Of a DNA stretch of 64,000 nucleotides, positions 23,811 through 35,020 are shown piece by piece. The stretch's first letter is position 1; each line of letters begins with the position of its first letter. The translations under genes were made by a program, and so were the position numbers. Under the pieces are notes generated by a model. That model worked only from the letters and a program-made list of their open reading frames with translations. It did no database searches and was not told the origin of the DNA. This DNA is from Gaeumannomyces sp. JS-464 (lineage: Eukaryota; Ascomycota; Sordariomycetes; Magnaporthales; Magnaporthaceae). The stretch spans positions 3,906,001-3,970,000 of the forward strand of contig NGZR01000001.1 in the NCBI GenBank assembly GCA_002197995.1, given 5' to 3'.

Positions 23811-24285
23811 GACGTATGGATGAGGTTGTAGATATATACCAGGGCGTTGACGAAACGGAGCAAGGTGCCCGTGCCGAATCCCATCGGCATATAAATCCTT
23901 TCTACCTCGATCTTGTTGCCCCTGAGGCGTCGATGATTTCTTCCTACGGCCCATACGTCCATAGCCCCCGTCAAGTGTAAGTCTGCCTAAGAGCCGCATA
24001 AACTCCTAAATACTTCTTGCATTGGCTATGTCAATGAGGTGATAGCATCCCGTGTTAATGCCTGGAGCGGAAACAACCAGCACAGGAGCAAAAGCCGGGT
24101 GATATTGGCCCATGATGTTGGATATGTCAAGTGATAGATGGACAGGTTCGTTTCGAGCGTCCACAGCAGAAATTTTGAAGAAGCTAAGCACTTTCGCAAT
24201 GTTCAAACAAGTAAAAAGAAATAAATAATTCGAAAAAGCGATCCAGATCGAACAGGAAAGAAAAAGAAAAATCAAAAGAATATCG
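23811..24285. other. AT-rich intergenic region before the tRNA gene
   Basis: Base composition drops clearly in G+C relative to the neighbouring genes. Directly 3' of the tRNA (on its strand) are T-rich runs around 24250-24275, suitable as a Pol III terminator. No coding content is seen. Confidence 0.55.
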
Positions 24286-24373
24286 TGACCACTGCAGGGA
24301 TCGAACCTGCGACATTATGCGAGCACAGGATAACACTGTAAAGCATACGATATAACCACTAATCTAAGCGGCC
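24286..24373 (-). tRNA. tRNA-Val(UAC) with a 15-base intron
   Basis: The minus strand folds into a full cloverleaf. The acceptor stem GGCCGCT pairs with AGTGGTC with G-U pairs allowed, and the discriminator is A. The D-arm is GATTAGTGGTTATATC, the anticodon stem TATGC/GCATA, and the T-arm GCAGG-TTCGATC-CCTGC with its B-box. The anticodon stem encloses 22 bases. Removing 15 bases after position 37 leaves the seven-base loop TTTACAC with anticodon UAC, and a 73-base mature tRNA. The intron sits one base 3' of the anticodon, the canonical site for eukaryotic tRNA splicing. It reads GUA (and perhaps other Val) codons. T-rich sequence downstream can serve as the Pol III terminator. Confidence 0.9.
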
Positions 24374-24659
24374 GATTTTTCGCTCGCAAGCGAAGCGATT
24401 GGTAGAATCGGGCACGAACATACAGTTATATGGCCGAACCAATCTGGCGGTAAAAATTTCCTTACTGGTCGAGGTAAGGTGGGGCAATCTCTTCGGATTG
24501 AGCCCTCTGAATGGTTCAAGCTCCAGTCTGGCAGTTGCAACGCCCAGCTCAAGCTCTTGATGCCCTCAAAGTTTGCAGTGGCCCAAAGCTCATGAACAAT
24601 TCTTCGGTCTCTACGGACGCCGCCGAGGAATAATCAAAGCTAAGAAACCCAATTGGACC

Positions 24660-25730
24660 ATGGTGCGATCTAAGGCTACCCAGACGGCCCTGTGCCGGGC
24701 TGGATCTGCCCTCCTGGGCTTGTCAGAAATGTACGTCAAGCTCAAGGTGGAAGCTCCGTTGGGCAGTCAGTCCATGTACACAGATAGAGGCAGCGATAGT
24801 TGTAGAAGCTGGACAGTCTAACTCGTCCGTCCTTATGTTCCCTGTAGCTCTCTCCCTGCTCGCGCTCAGCGCGCCGTCGCAACCCGAGCTCTGGCCACGC
24901 TGCGCGGCCCGGCGCATCCGCCAAACCCCTCCCCGTCCTCCCGCTTGCCGCTGCCATGGCGGACGCCCTCGGGGGCAGCGACGGCGGCGACTTGTGGAAG
25001 GTATCTATCGACCAGCGCAGCCCTCAGCAAGAAGCACAACCCTGGCAAGACGGAGAAGAGAAAAGGAGGCAAGGCCGCCGCCGCCTCGGACGGGCACGAG
25101 GGCGGCGACGACAACCCCCTCTCGAGCAAAAAGAAGGCCGACCCCGACAACCCGACCGACTTCGGCGAGGTCGAGGAGCTGTACACACGCCTGACGACGC
25201 GCACCAGGGAGCGGCTCCAGGCGATGCGGCAGGGCGGGCGCTTCAACCCGGACGCGCTGGGCCGCGTGCCCGTGGTGCTGGCCAAGGGCGCGGGCCCGTG
25301 CCGCTGTCCGAGGCGGCGCTCGTCGACGTGCAGGGCGGGCGCGTCGTGCAGCTGACGCTGTTCGAGCCGGGCTACCGGCGCGCCGTCATGAGCGCCATCC
25401 AGTCCAGCCCCCAGTTCAACCAGCAGCCCCAGCCCGACCCGGACGACGACGCCATCCTGACCCTCAAGGTCGAACCCGAGCGGCTCGACGACCAGCTGCG
25501 CGCCGTCAAGGAGGCCTGCCACGGCCTGCGCGAGGGCCTGCGCCGCGTCACCGCCGCCCGCCAGAAGAAGCACTCCCAGTGGGGGCGCGAGGCCGTCATC
25601 CTCCCCGACGCCGTCGCGATGCTCAACAAAGAAGGTGCAGAAGCTGCAGGACGCCCAGATGAAGGAGGTTGACCTCATCGAGAACGACTGCATGAAGGCG
25701 CTAAAGAAGTCTCACGGCCAGGCCGTTTGA
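24660..25730 (+). CDS. rrf1: Mitochondrial ribosome recycling factor, two frame breaks
   Basis: Exon 1 (24660-24730) encodes MVRSKATQTALCRAGSALL, a presequence-like start. Donor GTACGT, branch CTAAC (about 24818) and acceptor TAG lead into exon 2 at 24848 in matching phase. The product has RYLSTSAALSKKHNPGKTEK, a typical presequence-cleavage context, and then the RRF fold: FGEVEELYTRLTTRTRERLQ, GGRFNPDAL, ALVDVQGGRVVQLTLFEPGYRRAVMSAI and a C-terminal helix ending KALKKSHGQAV. RRF splits post-termination mitoribosomes with EF-G2. Frame breaks lie near 25290 (one base missing before VPLSEAAL) and near 25625-25630 (one extra A before KVQKLQDAQMKE). The two cancel in length, and the repaired product is about 317 residues. 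Confidence 0.87.
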
Positions 25731-26211
25731 GCATTTTCCCTTTCCCTGCTTTCCGGCTCAGGAATGTATAACTGCATACGCATGCATACATATAGACGAT
25801 TCGTCAAGGGGACAGTAACAAAAGTCGTCCGCCCTTTTTATGACATGCGAATCATGACAGCATGTCCCACTTTGCTGGATGATGAAATAGACTCGGGAGT
25901 AAAGCTCGAGACAATTGTGCTAGCTATCTCGGTTCGATATCCAAGGGGGTAAAAAAAAAAAAAAAAAGTAAGTTTGTTTGTTTCTACAGATGTACAATAC
26001 AAGCGGTATCGTCTACCATTTGTAAGATAGCAGTGTCGCCTCTGCTCGAACTTGGGGCGCCACCCCTTTCCTCACACCATAACTCGTCAAATGTCCACAC
26101 ATCCAAATGCGCATCAAGCTACCAATGTGCCTTAATGTGTCGTATGCCCATTTTCCTCTACGGTAGCTGTGTACACCATCCTTGGATTCCCAATTCGCCC
26201 GGATCCACAGA
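25731..26211. other. Convergent 3' region rrf1 / RGG-protein gene
   Basis: It contains a 17-base poly(A) at 25951-25967 and AT-rich flanks. No gene is seen; 3' UTRs and terminators are expected. Confidence 0.55.
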
Positions 26212-27516
26212 TCAAGGACGAGCCTGCTTCGGGGCAGAAGCAGCATTCCCTGCGCCTCCCCTGGCCGCTCCAGGGAGGAGGGAGGCAAACTTGTCCACAA
26301 ACGCCTTTGCCTTGTCCGACCCGTAGGTCGCCTCGCGGGCGAGGTACATGTTGACGGTCGCGAGGGGGTCGCTGGTGCCAGGGGCACATACTGTGGCGGG
26401 GTGGCGATCTTGCCCTGGAGGGCGGCGTCGATGATGGCCTGCTGCGTCTCCTTGCTGGCGTTGTGGACCTGCTCGAGGCCCGAGTTCTCGATCAGCCACT
26501 GTCGCTCGGCCGGGTCGGCAAAGAAGACGGGCTTGCCGGCCTCGTAGCGCTCGGCGTTGTCGACGGGGTCGTTGTTCCAGCCGGGCTCGAACGGCTGGCC
26601 GCCACCCAGGATGCGCATCGACCGCATCGCCGTTTCGACCATGCCGCGGCTGCCCGCCGAGCTGGGCATTGCCGGGCCCCAGCCCGTCAGCGAGTCGGCC
26701 GTCAGCGAGGGGATGTAGGGCCGCTGCTCGCCCTGGTCGCGCGCCGCCATCCACTCCTTCTCCTCGGCAGACTCGCCGAGCCCGGGCCTCTTTTCGTCCT
26801 CCAACTTGTAGTCGTCCTCGCGCTGGTCCCGAGAGTCCTTCCCGCCGCGCCCCCTTCGGCCCCGGCCCAGGCCACCTCGGCCCCGCGTCCGCCGCGGTCA
26901 AAGCCACCCTCGCCACGAGGTGCTCCGAACCCGAACCGACTCCCGCCGCTGCTGCCGCCGCGACCGCCGGTATCGCCACCGAGCCTTATGAATCCTCCTG
27001 CCCTGCCACCCCTGAATCCACCGCTACCTCCCCGGCCGAGGGTGCTGGGGGCCCTGACGATGGTGCCGCGGGAGGCCAACGAGCTAGGTGGCCTGACGAA
27101 GCGCGGGGGCCCGCCGCCGCCGCCGCCGCCGCCGCCGCTGCTGCTGCTGCCGATGCTGCTACTGCTACTAATACCGCTATTGTTTTCGCCGGGGTGCTCC
27201 AATGGCCGACGCGGGAGGCTGCGGACGTTTGTCGGGGCCGCGAACTGTCTGTTGATCCTCTGGGAGAGCGGGGTCTGCTCGGTGGCGCTGCCGCCGCTAA
27301 GGCCACCGAGGGACTCGGCGGCCGCCCGGGATCGTTCGCGGGGTTGCTGGGCTGCCTCGGGTCGCTGTCGTCGGATGATTGCAGGTTCGAGGTGGTCGAG
27401 ATGGCGCAGTACTGGAGCCATGTGGTCGTCGCCGGCCGGAGGGAGCCCGCCGCCGTCGAGGACGCCAGGTCCCGCGACCCTGCGCGGAGGAGGGTGCCGA
27501 ATGCCCGGCCCTGCAT
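26212..27516 (-). CDS. Unrecognised RGG-rich, probably mitochondrial protein, several frame breaks
   Basis: I do not recognise the family with confidence. The start MQGRAFGTLLRAGSRDLASS, rich in Arg/Ser/Ala and lacking acids, resembles a mitochondrial presequence. A Ser/Gly low-complexity stretch and an RGG-rich region follow (GRGGSGGFRGGRAGG, GGFDRGGRG, GRGRRGRGG). The better conserved C-terminal part contains EEKEWMAARDQGEQRPYIPS, MVETAMRSMRILGGGQPFEPGWNN and AREATYGSDKAKAFVDKFASLLPG. To join these, the frame must change near 27325, 26895, 26855 and 26378, each a 1-2 base indel in a G/C run. A fungal-specific 37S mitoribosomal protein such as mS46/Rsm28 is one possibility I could not test. 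RGG boxes suggest RNA binding. The stop is TGA at 26212-26214. Confidence 0.55.
27110..27177. repeat. CCG/CTG trinucleotide array coding poly-Gly/poly-Ser
   Basis: About eight CCG units followed by CTG/ACT-type triplets are read on the minus strand as glycines and serines inside the RGG-rich protein. It is a likely length-variable site. Confidence 0.7.
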
Positions 27517-30458
27517 CTCGTCTCGTTTCCCTTCGTGTGCCTCTCGGGGCTTTGGTACGAAGGGATGTCTGCACGCGTGGAAATCTCAAGCGCGCCGTGG
27601 GTTGTCGGCTCCAGATTACAGCATCCCGCGATTTGTGCTTGTTCACCACCACAGAATGGAAGGTCGCTCTCAAAATTTCAGAACGTTGCTTGATTGGACA
27701 ATTCTCGCCGAAAAGTGGATCAGCCTGACTGTCCCCACTTGGCAGTTGATATCCCCGCGATTCCAGTGTCGAACAGGACAGACTCCTCATTTGAGCATCG
27801 TTGGCCTGGTCTAGTTCTCAATGCTATTTACCTTTTTAAAAGCAGACGTGAATGCTCTTTACGTGTAGGTCAGTTTTATCTCTGTCCTTAAATAGCTGCC
27901 GCAGTGCACCGGATACCGAGCCATTGGTTTCCCGCCCCATATTTCGTTTCCTGCAAAACGAGTATAAGTAGAGGCCATGACGTGTAGTTTGTTGGTTGAT
28001 GATATTCGATGGCATGCCAACGGAGCACATATCCGTTGCCTGCATGTATAGCCGCAGCCAGTCAGGCATCAAGTTCGACGATCTGTGCTTGTGGCATGGT
28101 GTGCTGGTATTGCGCCGCCAGTCGCATCATCGGACACGGCACCCTCATCAACTCAACCCTCCCTACCTTGCCACCCTACCAACCATGGGTTGTTTCCATT
28201 CGTAAGATCAACTACATAAGTCGGTAGTCGGCAGCCGATAGGGTGGGCAGACTGGGACGAGTATTGAGGTGATCTGCAGCCTGGGTGTGATCATGTGGTA
28301 TACAAAGCGCCCGCTCTCGTCCTCCGAACGGCCTCGTGGGTTCCGGCAAGGCAGCCCACCGATCATGATGGATTTGGCAACATCTCTCGTTACTTTTACC
28401 CACAGAAATGCCCAGGGCCGCCGGTAGGTATCTATGTTGTAAGATCCAACCTTTTGGACATTGTGTTCGGGTGAAAACTCGCCATACCAGCAAGCATGCT
28501 GGCATAAACCCGCCGTGCCGGCTAGGGTGTTTACGAGTTCACGTAATATATATCTACCTAGCTAGGTATGTGTCCACGTAAGGACTGACGTATGGAGGAC
28601 AGATAAGGAAGACCGCGGGGGCCATGTAGGCTGGGCATTGGAAACCACCCGGCTTGGATGCGACACACAGCAAAACAACTCGACCGCGTGACCGCACGTA
28701 AATGGATAGCCATGCATACGGCTGGAGCACAAATGTGAGCGCTGGATACGGTCCGTGACAGTGTACAGTATACGAAGCAGGGGAAACGAGCGATAGGAGA
28801 GGGTAGCATGGCATGACATCAAATGGCACGGTGCTTGCATGCCGCAAGACTACTGCACCAGGCCAGCAGCAAGAGACAGGAGCGGGGGTCGGGGAGCTAG
28901 ACGGCCAGCTCCGATGCGGTGCGGATTGCGAATGGGTGCGCGGTCCGGGACCCACGCCTGTCGAGTGCGTTTGGAATCTGTGCGCAGCATACATACGGTG
29001 TGCGCGGGACCATGTAACTGCCCGCCCGAATTGGCCAGGTCGGCACATGGTGGAATGGCGGTCACGGCTCTCATTGCGGTAGCGACGCGACTATCAATTC
29101 TTGGCCGGAATATTGAGCTATTCGTTGAGGTCGATGTACGGTGTAGGTTGTCGGCTGTTGAATGCGGGTGCGCTCTGATGGCCGAGGAGAATATATCGAC
29201 AAGAATGCAAAAAAGTGAGTGCTCGTAGCAATAATGAGAGGGACGATAATACATGCACTGAACGTGGAGGGCTGGATTCCATGTGGGCGAGAGCCAGCCC
29301 CCGCCGTGCAGCCGCGCAATACAATGAGCCCGGATACTTTGGTTGGCATCACACGGCAGCGCAAACCTTGCTTTAATACGGGCAGGTTTTTTTTTTATTC
29401 CATAACGGGAATGCATGCACGTACTCACAAAAGCACATTGAGTCAGCGAGCCGCAGGGCGCAAAGGCGGGGCGACACTACTTGCCATGGCTCAAAGATAG
29501 CGTCTCTTTTGGTGGCTGGCTTCCATCATCATCCAGTGGGCACGAGGTATTGGATGGGCCCACCACCCAGCACATCTCCCAATCCGCCAGGCAAAAGCCT
29601 CAGTTCGCAGATACGGCGCGGAGGGGATGAGAATGTCCCGTTCTCCTGTTCCGGGATCGGCGCACCCGTGGCGACGGGCTCGATCTGAGAGAAACGGTAC
29701 CGGGCGTGCCAGGCCGAGCTGCCCTCGACGGTAGATGCCGACAGTGGATTATTTGCTGGTTGCAACCACGAGATGTCGTGATGGTGGTTTGGTGAAGAAG
29801 AAGCGTGCCTCCGGTTCAATGATACCACCACTTTGCCGGTTCCACCCCGTCGGCTCCTCGAACTCCTCGCCAGCCTCGATCGGGGAGCAGCTTAGCCATT
29901 GACGGCGTGACTCACCTCGCAGTTTTGCACAGGAAACCACACCCTCATCCCTACGAGCCGAGACACTATGTAGCCATCGTTAGCGTTTGTCGAAAGTGAT
30001 GGAAACCTTTTCCTTTTTCTTTTCCGGCAACACAGACGCGCAGGCCAGGTGTTCCCCGCATGCTTTGGCTTTCCCGGGGTATCCGATGCCCAGCCTGCGA
30101 GGAGCTCGAGGAAGCTCCTTGTTGGCTGCCGAGCCTGTTAGAAAACCATCTTATATCCCTCGTCATCCCAACCACCTAATGCGGAGATATTTGTCGATGC
30201 GGCAGAAGAGCGACTCGTGTCTTCTTCCCCAAGCAACAGATCTTGCTCGATGTTTATGGAGAGCCTGGGGAGAGTCATGTGACGTAATGTGGGCATCTCA
30301 TCGCTTTGTTTTCGAACGGGGCAGATCGTTCACGCGGAGTGTCTGCCATCTTCCCTGTTAATACCGTGTGTTTCTTTGAGTGGGCTGATAGCAAGCGAGG
30401 GTTGTACGCGGAGTGCGGCGCGGTGTGGTTTCGCGGTCTGGCGCTGGAAAAGACGGCC

Positions 30459-30483
30459 AAAAAAAAAAAAAAAAAAAAAAAAA
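30459..30483. repeat. Poly(A) tract, 25 bases
   Basis: An uninterrupted A25 lies in gene-free DNA. Confidence 0.9.
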
Positions 30484-33400
30484 GAGGAATAGTTGAGTAA
30501 AAGGGAATGGGATGGGAGAGAAAAAAGAGAGATAAGCCGAGGAGTGATCGATACATTTTAAAGGTGATATGCTTTTCTTGGAAAGGACATGCTGAAATCA
30601 AGGCTAGGTTGACGATGAATATCATTGTGATTCCACGCTCCCGCGATGAAACAATATTCACCTAGACGGACGGGCGGTACTATTCCCAATGTTGTTGCCG
30701 GCATATCGACAGCCAGCATCTGGGCTGCGTCAGGCTGCGTCAGGCCGTTGTGGCAAGCCCACTCGACCAAGTGATCTTCCTGCGCCATTCCGTCCGCATT
30801 TTTGTCATGTGCTTTTCGGACGGCGGGGCTGAGAGGCAGGACAGCCACACGTCGCCTCGGTGTTTTCCTACACTCGCTTATGCCCAAAGAAGGGGCTTAC
30901 AACTGGCCGGTGGCGGTGGCCTGAGACCAACTTGAAGTGCATGCTAGCCATTCACTGCCCCGACAATGCGCTTTTGACCAAGCATCCCTCGAATGGAACG
31001 TGGGGCCATCATGCATACAGCATGCTACCTCGGGTTGTCCGCAATATCCGCCAGCGGACAATTCGAGGAGAGAAGGAGGGGGTTATGACGGTATTCCCCA
31101 TTGTCTTGTGTGCTCCACCACCAATGCAAAGGGTAGCCAAAGTCTTGCTAGCGCGCATAGGTATCCGGTATCGCAGCAGGCGCTTGCGAAGACGACGTGA
31201 TGACCTTGTGGTGGTGGTGATGGTGGGAGTGGTGGGGCTCAAGTTGACGTATCAGCCTGAATGGATGTCTGAGAAAACCGCCGCCACGCAGGCGGTTGGA
31301 AGGAGGTGGCACGAGGTTGAATCTTGCATGCAGTCCTGCAGACTATCCCGGAATAAAAGGTGGGTATGGATCGACTCTGCAGTACCTGTGGGCAAAGTAC
31401 CGGCCAGGGGAGTCAAACGGGGACAGCGGCTCTCTGGCGGGGATTCAACTGCTGCTCTGCGGTGCTCCTCAAACCCGACCGTTTCCAACCAGTTGATCCG
31501 ACAGCTGAAGAGGACCCGAGACCCTTTCGTGACAGTCTGGCTGAGCTGCGGAGAGGCCCCTCGACCGATTAAAGTTCCAGAGATCCGTCTTGTCGGAGGC
31601 TCTGAAGCGGTGCCAAGGAGTCACTCCAGTTTGGTGGGCTGATCAGGACTCGAATGGGGGAGAGGACTCCACTTCGAACGATCGAGATCCGCTGGTCTGG
31701 AGGCACATTCACGAGCCAGCCACCAGCGAATGCTTACACATACATGGATCGACGAGAGACCAGAAGGACGAGCCGACTGGCAGAAAGGCCGGCGAACGCG
31801 AAACGGAAGCCCGGCAGCGGAATACTCGTAATTATGTGGCTAGCCGCCGACGAGATAAGTACGGAGGAGTGCATGGTGAGCCCTCTCGGCTCTGGGCCGC
31901 CGGCTTTTTTCTTGGCGAAGATTTCGTGCTTTTCTTCTGTGTGCCTCTCCCGAGCAACCCCTGTAAGGGACAGACAGCGGAGTCACGTCGGGAGAATTTG
32001 ATGGCACCTCAACTACACCGCACTTCGCTCCTGGCCCAGACTAGGGCCATCCGATAGAGCCGTACTTTTGGCGTGGTTGGTATCATCCAGTGACCCCAGC
32101 TCGTGTCCCTGTTGGATGGACATATCGATCCGTAGGAATGGAGGAAGTAGGAACTGCTCCGCCGGGGGGGAAAAAAAAGCCAATAATGATAGGCGAAAGG
32201 AAAAACGGGGGTGCAAACGGCGAAAGGGCTTTCTCGGGCACCCAACACCGACACCGCACCGCATCGCAACATGAAAATGGTCGGGTACGGCAAGATTTCG
32301 ACGGCACCCTGGAGTGGGTTGGAACTGGCTGTGTGTGGGACCTTGCCAAGAAGGGTTTTACGTGTATTTTGCTCTGATTTGGCCTCCTTTCGCCAAGGTG
32401 GGCCCGCCCATGCCGCCATGTCGACGACAGGCGGCGATCCCCAATTTGGGCCAGCCCGCACCCCTCAACCTCCCTTGATGGGGCTTGACGCAGCACACCG
32501 TAGCGCGCTGCTGCCCTGTTTGAAACCTGACAGGATAGGTAGGTACCTATGCATATTCGGACCAATACACCACAATCGTAAGACGCCTCCATCGCCGACT
32601 GAGGGGGCGATCCATGTGAGCTGTGAGCAAACTACACTCGCCACGCCCTTTTGCAAAGAAAGATACCGGCCAAGAGTTGTGATCAAGAGGCAAGCAAGAA
32701 GAAGAATGGGGAAAAAATTTACGATGTTGCAGCTGTCACGGTGGGACCACTGGCGGCTTGGGTGGATGTCGGTAGCGTCCGTAATCTAAATTGATATTCG
32801 TCCCCATCGAGGCCCAGGCCCCCTTTGGCGCACTGGCGTCTCCTGGCCGTGCGCCTTTTGGGAGCACGTTTGGGACGTCAGTTCATTGGCCCCTGTGGTG
32901 AAGAAAGGGAGGCGAACCAGCAGCACTGACTGCCAGACACTTGTTGACGGGAATTTGTTTCGGTCGTCACGAGGCGACAATATCAATTATGCACATAGAC
33001 GGGGAGGGAGGCTCCAGGACTACGGCAGGCTCGGCTCGAACCAAGGCACAGGACCCATCGCATCCCAACCTTCCCGGCGAGATGGCAATAACACGCTCGA
33101 TAATCCACGAATTGCTGTCCTAGGCTTTGTTTAGTCACGGACATGGGCAGGAGGCTGTGACGGCGGACGTGAATGAAATATATAACGAAACAACGAGAAC
33201 AAAACGAGCAAAATGAATACAGCTTCGCATACATCGGAAGCCTGCAAACCCCGGCAACATGCTTATCAGTTGGTTGCCTCGTGGTCGGCTGTTCAAGCCC
33301 GTTATCGTCTTATTGATGGCCTATGAGGAGACTGGACACAGAAAGACAAAAGCACCGACAAATAAACAGGACAGCCGGTCCCGGCTAGAGGTCACTATTG

Positions 33401-34684
33401 CACGATGGCTCAAGTCACATGGGGCGCATGCTTGACGGCTTGAGACACACAAGACGCACAGATTTGCACTGCACGGCACACGAGGTTGGGGGTGGGTAGT
33501 TCAACGCCATCCCGATAGCGTCAGCTGTGCAGCAGCCGTCCGGAGGAATACAGGAGACCAGGTCAGGAATATGTTGGGGATGGATACCTCGACTGTACTG
33601 GATTTGTTTTGGCAAGTGCAAACGGCCAACAACAGGGAAACAGGGAAAACGAAAATGGAGTGAATCCTGAGAACATGGCAATTATGAAGGGAAGTAGGCG
33701 GTCAGTCCAGTCCAGTGAACGGCACGACAAAAACAAATCCTGCCCGGTGTGAGGGCCATTTCATGCCGGTACTTGGTTCGCGAGTACCCTGCCGTTCTGC
33801 ATACAGTACCTCCATCACTTCCATGAGAGTAACTTCCCGGCAGTAGGAGGAGGGGGCATCAATCTGGGCTGCAGCTACCAGTGTGCGACGGGCTTCGTTC
33901 CCTGCTTGCCTATTAGAATGAAACGGTACCTCCCTGCAGAGACGGAAGCTCGAAATGGTGGTGGGCCAAGGTCAAGGGTCACGCCGGCCGAGTGCCATCG
34001 TGAACATCGTTAGTGGACCCCGTTCCATCCCTGCCTAATGACCAGGGCGGTTGGCGCTGCCGTGTGGGCTTAGTGGCTGCAGATTTGCAGCAGCCCACCC
34101 TTGCCATGCAGGCGCCGCTAGGGACCCGTAAGACTTGCAATTTCGCAGGGCGTTTGACCGGAGGCGCGAGCACGAGCCAGCCGGCCTGGCCCAGCAACCC
34201 AGCACGATCCAGAAGGTGGTGGGTGGGCAGCATTGCCAAAAAAAAATTCTTGTCTGTTCTGGGTATGATTTTTTTTTGGGGGGGTGCAGCGGAACACGGT
34301 GGCGAGGAAGGATATGTGGCACTGTGCCGGAACGAGTGTTCGGCGGGCGCCGGTGCATGGACATGAGGCAAGCCCAGCGAGACATATGGATCTGTATGCA
34401 AACGTTGATACTGGACGAGAAACCATGGATGAAGGCGTCAGAAAGGACGGCAGCAGCATGGAACAAGCACTCAAGTGACAATTCCCCCGCCCGTGCGTTC
34501 AGAAGACAATGCTCGAACGACAAGCTGGGAGCTCCTGGCGACAGCTCGATCAGGGCGGCGCACCAAAGAGGCTACAGTGGGCGGGCAGGGCGCTAGGGAA
34601 GGGGCTTGGGCGTCGGCCCAGTGCAGGCAGGACGCAGGGTATAGAGGTCGTGACCTGGGGGGGTAGTCCATACTGTGCGAATGC

Positions 34685-35020
34685 GTCGTTCCCTTCTCTT
34701 CCCTTCGGGTCCCTTTCCTCGCAGTGGGCTCGAAAGACCTCCACCTACGCTGCCGCCCCTGCCCGCCCGTCGAGGAAACAAATAAGAGAAGGTACCTTCC
34801 CTTCCAACTCTCGTCCCCAATTCTCTTCCTTCCTCGTTCGCATCAGGCTATTTTCTCCCACCGCAGAATATAGGGCACCTCGCAACCCTCTTCTCCCATC
34901 GCCGCCCATTAACCCAAAGCAACGACTATCTTTTTGCAGTTTTTGCTGTTCCCTCTGGAACTTGTGATACCCATTTTTGTTTTCTTTTCGCCTTCTTGAT
35001 ACCCCCCCACATCATTCACC
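34685..35020 (+). promoter_or_regulatory. CT-rich promoter/5' UTR of the PH-domain gene
   Basis: Several C/T-rich tracts (34688-34730, 34795-34860, 34885-34910) lead to the ATG at 35021. This matches the promoter style of strongly expressed fungal genes. No TATA box was recognised. Confidence 0.4.

Larger units (their letters stand above)
27517..35020. other. 7.5 kb gene-free region
   Basis: I found no credible gene here on either strand. Open frames are short, overlap each other and have no recognisable motifs. Visible structure includes a poly(A) of 25 bases (30459-30483), CCTAGGTA-type motifs near 28553-28568 and 32536-32550, and a CT-rich block from about 34685 that is probably the promoter of the PH-domain gene. 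Non-coding transcripts or eroded transposons cannot be excluded. Confidence 0.5.

Noticed and set aside
24956..25672. ATG at 24956 (MADALGGSDGG) as the start of rrf1
   Set aside because: The other frame gives a presequence and the RYLSTSAALSKK motif, joined to exon 1 at 24660 by a well-formed intron.
33270..33310. Possible tRNA T-arm (GTTCAAGCCC)
   Set aside because: No matching acceptor, D or anticodon stems could be folded around it.
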